From NCBI RefSeq assembly GCF_021531995.1, contig NZ_JAFBIZ010000001.1, forward strand, positions 1-64,000: a stretch of DNA of 64,000 nucleotides, written 5' to 3'. Positions 37,896 to 46,725 of this stretch are shown in pieces. How positions within the stretch are numbered: the stretch's first letter is position 1; each line of letters starts with the position of its first letter. Below the pieces are notes generated by a model, which was given only the letters and a program-made list of their open reading frames with translations, did no database searches and was not told the origin of the DNA. The position numbers were made by a program, and so were the translations under genes. Origin of the DNA: Faecalicatena contorta. GTDB taxonomy: Bacteria > Bacillota > Clostridia > Lachnospirales > Lachnospiraceae.

Positions 37896-38486
37896 TTACA
37901 CTATATTGTGTACCTCCTCGTAGGAAAAGCCTTTTCGCACCAGATATACCATCATTTTCTGCCTTTTTTCCCATCCGGCAGTCTTTGGATCATAACCTTT
38001 TTTTCTCAAAAGTGTCTCTATCGCACATCTGGAATCCTCTTTGTGATAGCACTCATCCAGTGCTTCTTCAATCAGTTCTGCAGCCAGACCTTTTCCGCAA
38101 AGCAATGCGTATATTTCTTTTCTGCTCTTTTTATCTTTACGATACTCCACAAAATTTCTCGCATACTCTCTGTCATTGATATACCCGAAAGACTTTACAT
38201 ATTCTATAGCTTCATCCACAATATCTTCCGGGTATCCGTTCTGATTAAGCTTTGTTCTCAGCTGCATCTCTGTTCTGCCCATATCTGTCAGCAAGTGCAT
38301 CGCTCTGAGCTTCGCTCTCTTCGCTGATTCTTTTCGAAGTGCATGATATGTTTCTTCTTCCAAAATGGCATCAACTGCGATATGATAGCGAGACAGTTCG
38401 CCTTTATACAATGTAAAAGCGAACTGTCCGTCTACATACACTTTATATCTTGTCTTTGATGCCGGTTCAATACTGGTAACCGTCAT
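37896..38486 (-). CDS. recX: Recombination regulator RecX
   Basis: RecX binds RecA filaments and limits their activity. The 196-aa protein has the three-helix repeats of the family, with the ALRKESAKRAKLRAMHLL and YINDREYARNFVEYRK segments. It starts 2 bases after the recA stop codon, with GAGGAAG inside the recA end, so the two are translationally linked. SOS control through the recA promoter is expected. Confidence 0.92.
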   Translation of the reverse strand: MTVTSIEPASKTRYKVYVDGQFAFTLYKGELSRYHIAVDAILEEETYHALRKESAKRAKLRAMHLLTDMGRTEMQLRTKLNQNGYPEDIVDEAIEYVKSFGYINDREYARNFVEYRKDKKSRKEIYALLCGKGLAAELIEEALDECYHKEDSRCAIETLLRKKGYDPKTAGWEKRQKMMVYLVRKGFSYEEVHNIV

Positions 38487-38488
38487 AT

Positions 38489-39568
38489 CTATTCTTCCTC
38501 TTTTGCAGCCGAAGCCTTTCTTCCGGAGGTCTTTGCCGGAGCCGGCTTTTCTTCTGTTGTCTCTTCCGATTCTTCTCCGATATGGTAATGGATCCGGATC
38601 TTTTTTTCCAGTTCCTCCATGATCTCCGGATGTTCGGAGAGATAAATCTTTGCATTCTCACGTCCCTGACCGATCTTATCCCCGTTATAGGCAAACCAGG
38701 ATCCACTCTTGCTTACCAGATTACAGTTTACTGCAAGATCCAGAATGTCTCCTTCCTGAGAAATTCCCTTTCCAAACATAATATCAAATTCCGCTTCTTT
38801 AAACGGAGGTGCGATCTTATTCTTGACAACTTTCACGCGAGTTCTGTTTCCAATCATCTCTCCGTTCTGTTTCAGTGTCTCAATCCTTCTGACATCCATA
38901 CGAACAGAAGCATAGAACTTCAGCGCACGTCCGCCGGTCGTTGTCTCCGGATTACCAAACATTACTCCGACTTTTTCACGCAGCTGATTGATAAATATAA
39001 CCACGCAATTGGACTTGCTGATCACCGGGGTAAGCTTACGAAGCGCCTGAGACATCAATCTTGCCTGAAGACCCACATGACTGTCTCCCATGTCGCCTTC
39101 AATCTCCTGCTTTGGCACAAGTGCGGCAACCGAGTCAATAACAATGATATCCATGGCGCCAGATCTTACCATCGTCTCGGTAATCTCCAGAGCCTGATCA
39201 CCACTGTCCGGCTGAGATATATATAATTCATCAATATCTACACCAATATTCTTCGCATAGACTGGATCCAGCGCATGCTCTGCATCAATAAATCCGGCGA
39301 TCCCGCCTCTTTTCTGTACTTCAGCAATCATATGCAGTGCAACCGTTGTCTTACCACTGGATTCCGGTCCGTATATCTCAACAATACGTCCCTTGGGAAC
39401 TCCCCCAAGTCCAAGGGCCAGATCCAGACTCAGAGAACCGGTTGGAATCGTCTCAACTGCAACCTGTGCAGACGGGTCACCCAGACGCATGACGGTTCCC
39501 TTTCCATAGTCCTTCTCTAATTTTGCAATCGCAGCATCAAGTGCGCGTTTTTTATTCTCATTTACCAT
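38489..39568 (-). CDS. recA: Recombinase RecA
   Basis: RecA forms filaments on single-stranded DNA for strand exchange and triggers LexA self-cleavage. The frame opens at 39592, inside the SOS box region, but the ATG at 39566-39568 ([13 protein letters not shown]) is spaced 7 bases from GGAGAAGGAG and gives 359 aa. Walker A is GPESSGKTT (about residue 67), Walker B is [12 protein letters not shown] (about 140), and the DNA loop region follows. The tail is acidic and Lys-rich. It has its own promoter with an SOS box. Confidence 0.98.
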   Translation of the reverse strand: MVNENKKRALDAAIAKLEKDYGKGTVMRLGDPSAQVAVETIPTGSLSLDLALGLGGVPKGRIVEIYGPESSGKTTVALHMIAEVQKRGGIAGFIDAEHALDPVYAKNIGVDIDELYISQPDSGDQALEITETMVRSGAMDIIVIDSVAALVPKQEIEGDMGDSHVGLQARLMSQALRKLTPVISKSNCVVIFINQLREKVGVMFGNPETTTGGRALKFYASVRMDVRRIETLKQNGEMIGNRTRVKVVKNKIAPPFKEAEFDIMFGKGISQEGDILDLAVNCNLVSKSGSWFAYNGDKIGQGRENAKIYLSEHPEIMEELEKKIRIHYHIGEESEETTEEKPAPAKTSGRKASAAKEEE

Positions 39569-39592
39569 ATTTACTTCTCCTTCTCCGTGCAT

Positions 39593-39606
39593 CGAACGAG
39601 TGTTCG
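39593..39606 (-). promoter_or_regulatory. LexA (SOS) box of recA
   Basis: CGAAC-ACTC-GTTCG on the minus strand, a perfect 5-bp inverted repeat that fits the Gram-positive SOS consensus CGAAC-N4-GTTCG. It lies just downstream of the -10, where LexA would block initiation or escape. lexA itself is not in the window. Confidence 0.9.
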
Positions 39607-39619
39607 TTTTCTGATTAAT

Positions 39620-39648
39620 ATAGTATTATACTTCTCTCTAAATGTCAA
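39620..39648 (-). promoter_or_regulatory. Sigma-A promoter of recA
   Basis: Minus strand: TTGACA (39643-39648), a 17-base spacer, TACTAT (39620-39625). A TATAAT also occurs 12 bases after the -35, too close to be used with it. Confidence 0.75.
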
Positions 39649-39679
39649 TCAAAAAATGTTTCTACCTTTGGAAATTCTT

Positions 39680-39693
39680 TTACAGATCTGTAA
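39680..39693. promoter_or_regulatory. Perfect 14-bp palindrome upstream of recA
   Basis: TTACAGATCTGTAA lies about 32 bases upstream of the recA -35. It could be a protein-binding site; I cannot name the protein. Confidence 0.4.
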
Positions 39694-39762
39694 GCAGGAA
39701 TACTGCATGACTTCTTATAAGATATCATTAAAATACCACAATTTTCCCATTGCCGTCAACAA

Positions 39763-39811
39763 GGATCGATACAAAAAATATAGAAGCATTCCATATTTTT
39801 CACATCGATCC
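39763..39811 (-). other. 23-bp hairpin between the GH13 gene and recA
   Basis: Two 23-nt arms (39763-39785 and 39789-39811) flank a 3-base loop. In the minus-strand RNA all 23 positions pair, four of them as G-U; in the plus-strand RNA those four would be A-C mismatches. This bias indicates the structure is kept as RNA on the minus strand. It lies 49 bases after the GH13 stop codon. No T run follows, so it is not a standard terminator. Confidence 0.7.
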
Positions 39812-39859
39812 CTGTCCGTATTTTCTGTGTATATTTTAAATGATATTTCTATTCTGTAA

Positions 39860-41545
39860 TTACTTCACACTGAGCACAACCACATCACATGGATATAGCG
39901 TAACCTTCGTCTCTCCAATTTCCAGCTTCCGTTCTGTATTACCAAGAAGCATCTGCTCTGACACAGTCCCAAGTTCCCGCATAAGATCCACCGTCTGCTC
40001 GCGAATTCCGAAATTTGCAAGAACCACAACCTGCGCTGTCTCTGCTCGCCTGGCAAATGCAAATATCTGTTCATCCTTTTCCAGAAATGGAATAAATTCT
40101 CCCTGTGCAAATACCTCCCGCCACTTCGGATCTTTTTTCAGGCGAATCAGTTTTCGATAATAATTCAGCACAGAATTCGGATTCTTTTCCTGAGATGCCA
40201 CATTGATCTCCCGATAATTTTCATTTACTTTAATCCAGGGGATTCCATCCGTGAACCCTGCAGATGCACTGTCATCCCACTGCATTGGAGTTCTCGCATT
40301 ATCACGGCTGTGGCGGCAACACGCCTCCAATGCCTCCTCCTTGCTGCAGCCGGCATCCAGTGCTGCCTGATACTGATGGTAAGTATCAATATCATCATAT
40401 TCGTTCACATCACTCATCCGGCAGTTAACCATTCCAATCTCCTGTCCCTGGTAGATAAATGGAATTCCTCGAAGGAGCAGACTTATGGTTCCAAGCATCT
40501 TTGCTCCGTCCGGTGTCTTTGCATGTTCTGGAAGATAACGGCTAGCCCCTCTTGGTTCATCATGATTTTCAATGATGTTGGCCAGGAACGCCTTTCCCTG
40601 ACACCTCAGCTGAGAATCTATGATCGTCTTTTTCCACTCCGTGAATTCAGCCTCTTTCGCATCATACCACCCTTTTTCACCTTCTGTCAGAATATGCGGC
40701 GCAAAATCAAACATCGTAGAAAAATACCCATCATCTCCCACAAACTGCTCAAGCTCGGATTCTTTCATATTAAAGACTTCTCCTACCGTAAATGCATCGT
40801 ACTTTGCAAATGTCTCTTGCTTTAACTCGCCCAGAAACTCCCCAATCCCCTCTGCCTCTTCTACCATATGCACACAGGATCTCAATCCGTCCGGTCCATC
40901 TGGTTCACAATCCGGAAATGTAAGATTTTTCTTAATATTAATGATCGCGTCAATACGAAATCCGGCAATCCCTTTATCCAGCCACCAGTTTACCATCTCA
41001 AAAAGTTCCTGCCGGACTCTGGGATTTTCCCAGTTCAGATCCGGCTGCTCTTTTGCAAACATATGCAGGTAATACTTGTCCGTTCCCGGCACCTGTTCCC
41101 ATGCACTTCCTCCGAAATAAGACCGGTAATTGTTCGGCGGATTCCCGTTTTTCCCTTTCACAAAATAAAAGTAATCTGCATATTCCCCTTCCGGATCCTT
41201 AAGCGCCTTCTGAAACCATTCATGTCTGTCCGAACAGTGATTGATTACCAGATCCATCACGATCTGAATATGATGCTCTTTCGCCTTTTCCAACAGTTCA
41301 TCGAATTCTTCCATGGTCCCGAATTCTTCTGCAATCTTATAATAATCAGATATATCATATCCCTGATCTACAAAAGGAGACTGATAGACAGGAGACAGCC
41401 ACAGCAGGTCAATTCCCAGACTTTCCAGGTAATCCAGTTTTTCAATAATCCCCCGCAGGTCTCCGATTCCATCACCATTGCTGTCTTTAAAACTCTTGGG
41501 ATAGATCTGATATGCAACTTTATCATGCCACCATTTTGTCTTCAT
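39860..41545 (-). CDS. GH13 alpha-glucosidase (oligo-1,6-glucosidase type)
   Basis: A 561-aa cytoplasmic glycoside hydrolase of family 13, subfamily near oligo-1,6-glucosidase (MalL) and trehalose-6-phosphate hydrolase. The catalytic residues fit that family's numbering: Asp199 in GFRIDAI, Glu256 in VGEVFN and Asp329 in IENHDEPR. No signal peptide is present, so it acts on imported oligosaccharides. Residue 200, Val in 1,6-specific and Thr in 1,4-specific enzymes, is Ala here, so the bond preference is unclear. GGAGG precedes the ATG. It follows an AraC regulator gene and has an activator-type promoter. Confidence 0.9.
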   Translation of the reverse strand: MKTKWWHDKVAYQIYPKSFKDSNGDGIGDLRGIIEKLDYLESLGIDLLWLSPVYQSPFVDQGYDISDYYKIAEEFGTMEEFDELLEKAKEHHIQIVMDLVINHCSDRHEWFQKALKDPEGEYADYFYFVKGKNGNPPNNYRSYFGGSAWEQVPGTDKYYLHMFAKEQPDLNWENPRVRQELFEMVNWWLDKGIAGFRIDAIINIKKNLTFPDCEPDGPDGLRSCVHMVEEAEGIGEFLGELKQETFAKYDAFTVGEVFNMKESELEQFVGDDGYFSTMFDFAPHILTEGEKGWYDAKEAEFTEWKKTIIDSQLRCQGKAFLANIIENHDEPRGASRYLPEHAKTPDGAKMLGTISLLLRGIPFIYQGQEIGMVNCRMSDVNEYDDIDTYHQYQAALDAGCSKEEALEACCRHSRDNARTPMQWDDSASAGFTDGIPWIKVNENYREINVASQEKNPNSVLNYYRKLIRLKKDPKWREVFAQGEFIPFLEKDEQIFAFARRAETAQVVVLANFGIREQTVDLMRELGTVSEQMLLGNTERKLEIGETKVTLYPCDVVVLSVK

Positions 41546-41586
41546 AAATAATATCCTCCATCAAAGCTTCTTCATTCTTTATTCGA

Positions 41587-41619
41587 ATTATACCTTCCTA
41601 AGGAAAAGAATTCTTCTCC
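41587..41619 (-). promoter_or_regulatory. Activator-type promoter of the GH13 gene
   Basis: A perfect -10 TATAAT (minus strand, 41587-41592) has no recognisable -35. In its place is an imperfect 18-bp palindrome, GGAGAAGAATTCTTTTCC on the minus strand (41602-41619). This is the arrangement of an activator-dependent promoter, and the AraC gene next to it is the likely activator. Confidence 0.5.
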
Positions 41620-41639
41620 TATCTTGAGAACATATTATA

Positions 41640-42521
41640 CTATTTTGACTTTTTCTGACCGAATTGCCGATATGCTGACGGAGTCATATTCTTTGTCTTC
41701 TGAAATCTCCGGATAAAATATCCCACATTATCATAACCGCAGCGAAACGCGATATCCGTAATCTTATCCTCCGTCTGTGACAATGCTTCAGCCGCATGAT
41801 TAATCCGAATATCATTCACATATTCTGTGACCGTTTTCCCTGTAATCTTTTTAAAATAACGGCAGAAATACTGTGGATTCATTCCTGCAACGCCCGCAAT
41901 CTCATCCACGGACAATTTTCGTCCGTATGCTTCATGTATGAAACTCAGTACCCTTTTCATTACATTGATCCGGTCTGAATCTGAAACTTCTCTGACCGGA
42001 ACATTTTCCAGCATTCCCTGTTCATACAGACATGCCAGCATCTGATAAAGTCCTGCCTTTATCCTCAGCTTTGATCCAAGATCCTTTCTCAGAATCTGAC
42101 TGTACATATTCCGGTAGATATGGCTGATTTCATCCCACGCTTCCTGACGCGGATCAATCACTCTCGGAAAACGGATCCTCCCTTCCAGAAGAGGACGGAT
42201 AATCTGATACTGAGTCAGATCATAATATTCAAAACTCAACATATGCCTGCGAAAGACCAGTGCACTTTCTTTTTGTTTTTCTTCCAGCAGAACAGAATGA
42301 ATCTCCTGTGGTTCAATAAACACCAGAGCCGGTGCATCTACCGTCATTTCTTTCATATTAACAGACATATGAAACCTGCCCTTTTCCAGACAGATCATCT
42401 CAGCTTCATCATGCCAGTGAAGAGGCACCGGAAACCGGTATGTTCCCTCCCACTGATAGACCGCCATCGGAAATTCCGCCGTCCCGTGAACAGCATCTTC
42501 CTTTAACTTACTGATCTCCAT
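41640..42521 (-). CDS. AraC-family transcriptional regulator
   Basis: A 293-aa regulator with an N-terminal cupin-like sensor (about 20-150, including VPLHWHDEAEMI) and a C-terminal double HTH (about 190-290, with IAGVAGMNPQYFCRYFKKITG and IAFRCGYDNVGYFIRRFQK). This is the layout of sugar-responsive AraC regulators. The frame opens at 42548, overlapping ybaK; the ATG at 42519-42521 (MEISKLKED) avoids the overlap and has AGAGGG upstream. It precedes the GH13 gene by 94 bases and probably activates it. Confidence 0.9.
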   Translation of the reverse strand: MEISKLKEDAVHGTAEFPMAVYQWEGTYRFPVPLHWHDEAEMICLEKGRFHMSVNMKEMTVDAPALVFIEPQEIHSVLLEEKQKESALVFRRHMLSFEYYDLTQYQIIRPLLEGRIRFPRVIDPRQEAWDEISHIYRNMYSQILRKDLGSKLRIKAGLYQMLACLYEQGMLENVPVREVSDSDRINVMKRVLSFIHEAYGRKLSVDEIAGVAGMNPQYFCRYFKKITGKTVTEYVNDIRINHAAEALSQTEDKITDIAFRCGYDNVGYFIRRFQKTKNMTPSAYRQFGQKKSK

Positions 42522-42535
42522 GCCTAACCCTCTTA

Positions 42536-43000
42536 TCATTCTCTGCACACATCGATCCAGGCTTTAGAACGGCTGTACTGTTCCAGCTCCGGTATCGTAA
42601 GCTCAATCATACTGTTGCCGCTTCCTGCCGCCGGAAATACCGTTTCAAATCGTTTCAGTGATTCATCCAGATATACATCTATGCCTTCATGAATTCCAAA
42701 CGGGCACACGCCGCCTACAGCATGTCCGATCATCGGTTCGACATCTTCAAACTTCAGCATATGTGCTTTACATCCAAAATACTTTCGATACTTTTTATTA
42801 TCAATCTTTCGATCCCCAGCCGTCACGATCAGAATTGCTGATTCTCCCATATAGAAAGACAATGTCTTTGCTATACGCTGCGGTTCGCATCCCAGCGCCT
42901 CTGCCGCTTCCTCAACCGTAGCACTGGAATGCTCTTCTTCTCTTACCCTTTCTTCCATTCCATATTGTCTGAAATATTCTCTTACTTTTTCGATAGACAT
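42536..43000 (-). CDS. YbaK/EbsC-family aminoacyl-tRNA deacylase
   Basis: A 154-aa protein of the YbaK/ProX/EbsC superfamily, which removes wrongly attached amino acids from tRNA. It has the family's core lysine (AKTLSFYMGESAILIVTAGDRKID, in which the KT pair is near residue 45) and the GGVCPFGI loop near 97. Which mischarged tRNA it edits cannot be told from this sequence. AAAGGAG precedes the ATG. It is the first gene of a unit with araC and possibly the GH13 gene. Confidence 0.88.
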   Translation of the reverse strand: MSIEKVREYFRQYGMEERVREEEHSSATVEEAAEALGCEPQRIAKTLSFYMGESAILIVTAGDRKIDNKKYRKYFGCKAHMLKFEDVEPMIGHAVGGVCPFGIHEGIDVYLDESLKRFETVFPAAGSGNSMIELTIPELEQYSRSKAWIDVCRE

Positions 43001-43039
43001 TTACTTTCGTCTCCTTTTGTATATTGACACATTTTCTTT

Positions 43040-43068
43040 ATTATAAAAGCATCACCCCTGAAAATCAA
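43040..43068 (-). promoter_or_regulatory. Sigma-A promoter of ybaK-araC
   Basis: Minus strand: TTGATT (43063-43068), a 17-base spacer, TATAAT (43040-43045). Confidence 0.87.
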
Positions 43069-43086
43069 CCGCCGTCCCTCTTTCCA

Positions 43087-44322
43087 TCAGAGGCACAGCT
43101 TTTTCACAAGCCATAACAGGCACCACTTCAGATCCCGTTTTTCCACCGTTTCTGACGTTACAACCGAAAACACACCTATTTCCTGTTCTTCGAGGTAATA
43201 GCTTATGCTTCCCACTTTCTTCCCTGCTTTTACAGGCGCTTTCAGTTCCTGAGTGATCTGTTTTTCTGTCCGGATGCTTTCTCCCTCGCCGAGTAGTATT
43301 CTGAGACTTCCGCCCTTTTCTTCAAACTCCAGCGACACCCCGACACGATCTGCATATGGATTCTGATCCGATACGGCACCAGACACAGACAACTTTGGGA
43401 GCGACAGTTCCTTCCATACATTTTGATAATGATAGTGTTCAATTCCATATTCCATAAGCTTTCTGGTATCTGCCCATTTATACCCTTTATGATCCGGCCA
43501 TCCGCACGCCAGAAGTGCAACAATAAATGTACGGTCATCTCTTCTTAAGGCACCCACATAACAATACCCCGCTTCTCCGGTAAATCCGGTTTTCCCGGTC
43601 AAAGCCCCCTCCATCATATCCAGAAATGCGTTGTGGTTATTACAGGAAAATGAACGGCTCTGGTCCACATTCTGAAACTGATAGGATCTGGTCGCGGTAA
43701 TCTCCAGAAACTCCTCTTTTGATGGAGATTCCATGATACAGTATCTCATGATCCTCGCAAGATCAGTGGCAGTCGTCGAATGAATTCCTCCATCATCTTC
43801 TCCATCCAGACCATTTGGTGTTACAAAATAAGTATGGTCACACCCGATCTTTTTCGCCTTCTGATTCATCATGTCAGCAAAAGCCTCTGATGTTCCAGCC
43901 ATTCCCTCTGCAATGATCACCGCAGTGTCATTATGAGACTCCAGCATCAAAGAATACAGCAGATCTCTGAGATAAAATTCTTCTCCAACCTGCACCCCAA
44001 GCTTCACTTTGGGCTGTCCGGCCGCATATTCTGATACCGTCACCGTCTGTCCATCTTCCATCTGCTCCAGCGCGAGAATGCACGTCATAATCTTTGTCGT
44101 ACTCGCCATCGGTCTTATGACATCTTCTTCTTTTCCAAACAAAACACGCCCACTGTCAGCGTCCATCAATACCGCCGACCGGGCGTACAGGTTTTCCGGC
44201 ATGTCCTCTGTCTTCTGTCCTCCGTTTTCTTCTGCGCAAAGAGGCAGCACAGACAACCAGAAAAGTACAATCATCAGGATCAGACTCTGCCATATACGTA
44301 TCTTTTTCATTCCATACACCAT
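43087..44322 (-). CDS. D-alanyl-D-alanine carboxypeptidase (DacB/DacF type)
   Basis: A low-molecular-weight penicillin-binding protein that trims the terminal D-Ala of peptidoglycan peptides outside the membrane. The 411-aa precursor has a signal peptide (residues 5-30), the active-site STTK (Ser74, Lys77), SHN (129-131), a KTG motif near 239, and a C-terminal beta domain with a hydrophobic/amphipathic tail. The first ATG and an ATG at codon 5 are both possible. It lies 55 bases after scpB; in Bacillus the sporulation enzyme gene dacB is near scpA-scpB, so a cortex role is plausible but not shown. Confidence 0.92.
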   Translation of the reverse strand: MVYGMKKIRIWQSLILMIVLFWLSVLPLCAEENGGQKTEDMPENLYARSAVLMDADSGRVLFGKEEDVIRPMASTTKIMTCILALEQMEDGQTVTVSEYAAGQPKVKLGVQVGEEFYLRDLLYSLMLESHNDTAVIIAEGMAGTSEAFADMMNQKAKKIGCDHTYFVTPNGLDGEDDGGIHSTTATDLARIMRYCIMESPSKEEFLEITATRSYQFQNVDQSRSFSCNNHNAFLDMMEGALTGKTGFTGEAGYCYVGALRRDDRTFIVALLACGWPDHKGYKWADTRKLMEYGIEHYHYQNVWKELSLPKLSVSGAVSDQNPYADRVGVSLEFEEKGGSLRILLGEGESIRTEKQITQELKAPVKAGKKVGSISYYLEEQEIGVFSVVTSETVEKRDLKWCLLWLVKKLCL

Positions 44323-44377
44323 ACATCACCATGTTAATGTAATATATGTGTCTTCCAACACTTCTATGCCGGTATTC

Positions 44378-44956
44378 TCAGATATCCAGCCGAAGCTGCA
44401 CTTCCTCCTCTGCTTCTTCTTTAAAACTTTCCACCTGTTCCGGATTCAGACTTGGAAGTTCTTCCAGTGACTGCACACTGAATCTTCGCAGGAACTCTTC
44501 TGTTGTCCCAAAAAGAATCGGCTTTCCCGGTGCATCCATTCTTCCACGCTCACACACAAGGTTGTATTCTACCAGTTTATTAACCGCATGATCAGACTTC
44601 ACTCCACGGATCTTCTCAATCTCCAGCTTCGTTACAGGCTGCTTGTATGCAATGATCGCAAGCGTCTCAAGCAGAACATCTGTAAGCGCATATCGCTTCG
44701 GCTGCTTTGCCACCCGGATCAGATACTCATACATTTCTTTTTTGGTACACATCTGAAAGGAATTATCCAGTTCAATGATCCTCACACCTCTGTCCTGCGC
44801 GTCATATTTGTCCATCAGCTGATGTATGATCTTGCGTGTTGTAGCTTCATCATGTTCTATTGCAGATGCAATTTTACTTAACTCCACGGATTCTCCCATG
44901 GTAAATAAAATTGCTTCAATTACACCTTCCAACTTACTAATCTCCAATTCTTCCAT
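44378..44956 (-). CDS. scpB: Segregation and condensation protein B
   Basis: ScpB is the winged-helix kite subunit of the SMC-ScpAB condensin that compacts and separates the chromosome. The frame opens at 44980, overlapping scpA, but the ATG at 44954-44956 (MEELEISKLEGVIEAILF) has GAAAGG upstream and leaves 1 base between the genes. That gives 192 aa, family length. The RYALTDVLLETLAIIAYKQPVTK segment near residue 90 is the family signature. Confidence 0.95.
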   Translation of the reverse strand: MEELEISKLEGVIEAILFTMGESVELSKIASAIEHDEATTRKIIHQLMDKYDAQDRGVRIIELDNSFQMCTKKEMYEYLIRVAKQPKRYALTDVLLETLAIIAYKQPVTKLEIEKIRGVKSDHAVNKLVEYNLVCERGRMDAPGKPILFGTTEEFLRRFSVQSLEELPSLNPEQVESFKEEAEEEVQLRLDI

Positions 44957-44957
44957 T

Positions 44958-45722
44958 CTACCTTTCCCCATTATCGTCATCCACTCTGGATGTTATGGTA
45001 ATCTCATCAAATGGCTGATTCTGCTCAATATAGATTACGCCTTCCTTCATCAGCTGTAGAATCGCCAGAAATGTAACCACCACCTGCGTTCTTGAACTCT
45101 GACTGGATAAAAGTTCCCGAAAATCAAACTTTTTGTGCTCTCTTGCATACGCAGTTACATAAGAAAGCTTATCCGGAAGTGTCACTTCTTCCTTTTCAAT
45201 CTTTCCAAACTTACTGCGGACCGGATCCACCTTATCGACCTGACGCTTCATCACATCCTGAAATATCCGGTTCAGCTTCGCCAGTGTAAGATCCCCAAGA
45301 AGTGCATCCATATTCACCGGTTCTTCATATTCCCGCACCTCTTCCGGAATCGTCGGATCCTTATACATCACCTGTTCTGCATCCAGCTCCCTGTCTTTCA
45401 GTTCGTAAGACATGTACTTATACATCTTATACTCCAGAAGCTGTTCCACCAGTTCCTGTCTTGGATCTTCTTCCTCCCCTTCTTCATTTACTTCCTTCGG
45501 AAGAAGCATCCGGCACTTAATATCCAGAAGTGTAGCTGCCATGACAAGGAACTCACTCATGACATTCAGATCCTCTTCCTCCATGGCCTTAATATATTCC
45601 ATATATTGATTTGTGATTTCCACAATCGGGATATCGTATATATCAATTTTATTTTTATCAATCAGATGCAGGAGCAGATCCAGAGGACCTTCAAACACCT
45701 GAAGTTTTACCGGAATTCCCAT
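44958..45722 (-). CDS. scpA: Segregation and condensation protein A
   Basis: ScpA is the kleisin that closes the SMC ring. The 254-aa protein has the N-terminal KLQVFEGPLDLLLHLIDKNKIDIYDIPI motif region (about residues 6-33) and a C-terminal winged helix (about 180-250). The middle is acidic. GAGGAAAAG precedes the ATG. It starts the scpA-scpB-carboxypeptidase unit from a clear promoter. Confidence 0.96.
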   Translation of the reverse strand: MGIPVKLQVFEGPLDLLLHLIDKNKIDIYDIPIVEITNQYMEYIKAMEEEDLNVMSEFLVMAATLLDIKCRMLLPKEVNEEGEEEDPRQELVEQLLEYKMYKYMSYELKDRELDAEQVMYKDPTIPEEVREYEEPVNMDALLGDLTLAKLNRIFQDVMKRQVDKVDPVRSKFGKIEKEEVTLPDKLSYVTAYAREHKKFDFRELLSSQSSRTQVVVTFLAILQLMKEGVIYIEQNQPFDEITITSRVDDDNGER

Positions 45723-45803
45723 TGCTTTTCCTCATTTTTCATCTATCTTCTATTCATGGCCCTGTCAGACACGGACATGATACCCGGTCATAATAACTTT
45801 ACT

Positions 45804-45832
45804 ATTATACAGGATTTTTCTTCATTACTCAA
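45804..45832 (-). promoter_or_regulatory. Sigma-A promoter of scpA-scpB
   Basis: Minus strand: TTGAGT (45827-45832), a 17-base spacer, TATAAT (45804-45809). The -35 box overlaps the stop codon of the upstream metallophosphoesterase gene. Confidence 0.88.
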
Positions 45833-46698
45833 GCATTATCGCCGGAAAACTCCAGCACGATCAATTCCGGCGGATTCAGGATCCGGATCGGCACAGAATG
45901 CGTCCCAAGTCCTCTGCTCACAACCGTAACCGTATCTTTCTCACGGTAGATACCTCCGGAATATTGCGGAAACAATCTGAAATTTGGTGCAATGACTCCG
46001 CCAATTCCCGGAATTCTGGCCACACCTCCATGATAGTGACCACAGAGAATCAGGTCCGCACCCCAGGCCTGATATTCTTTTACATAATCCGGATTATGCG
46101 CAAGAAGAATCTGATATCCTGCTCCCGGTCTCCCTATCAGCTCAGTGATGACAGATACCGGAAGTTTCTCTGACCCAAAATGTCTGTATCCCGAAAGAGG
46201 AATCTCAAGCCCTGTAATCACAAACCTGACACCCCCCAGCTCCCATACAGACGATTCATTTTCCAGAATATGAATCCCTGCTTTCACAAGCTGTTCCTTA
46301 TATGTCTCGTATGACTGCTCATAGTGTTCCGGAAGTTCTTTTAACTTCTGCTCATGATTGCCATTGGCATAATAGACCGGGCAGATATCCGGAAGCTTTG
46401 CAAGAAAAGCCATCGTCCCCTCATACGAATTTCCATCCTTTCTGACCAGCATATCACCCCCGATCAGAATACCGTCCGGGTGAATCCTTCCAATCTCCTC
46501 CAGCAGTTTCTCATTATCTTTTCCATAGCTTCGATTATGCAGATCACTCAGGAATAATACACGTTTAACTTCTTTTAACTGAGCAAACTTTGATGATGTG
46601 ATCTGATAAAATGTAGTTTTAAAATTCCGAAGTTCTCTGAGATTTTCCAGCAGAACAAGTACAATCATTATAATTAAAATGCCAAGTATAATCTTCAA
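45829..46698 (-). CDS. Membrane-anchored metallophosphoesterase
   Basis: A 289-aa calcineurin-like phosphoesterase with an N-terminal membrane helix (residues 2-20), similar to YaeI/YkuE-type enzymes. Metal-binding motifs in order are LSDLHN (about 50), GGDML (about 80), GNHEQ (about 117), LAHNPD (about 198) and CGHYHGG (about 218). The start is a TTG, 7 bases after GGGAGAG. Homologues act on lipid-linked or nucleotide phosphates, but the substrate here is unknown. It is a single-gene unit between the second carboxypeptidase gene and scpA. Confidence 0.87.
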   Translation of the reverse strand: MKIILGILIIMIVLVLLENLRELRNFKTTFYQITSSKFAQLKEVKRVLFLSDLHNRSYGKDNEKLLEEIGRIHPDGILIGGDMLVRKDGNSYEGTMAFLAKLPDICPVYYANGNHEQKLKELPEHYEQSYETYKEQLVKAGIHILENESSVWELGGVRFVITGLEIPLSGYRHFGSEKLPVSVITELIGRPGAGYQILLAHNPDYVKEYQAWGADLILCGHYHGGVARIPGIGGVIAPNFRLFPQYSGGIYREKDTVTVVSRGLGTHSVPIRILNPPELIVLEFSGDNA

Positions 46699-46725
46699 AT
46701 GCTTCTCTCCCTTTCGTCTTGCATC

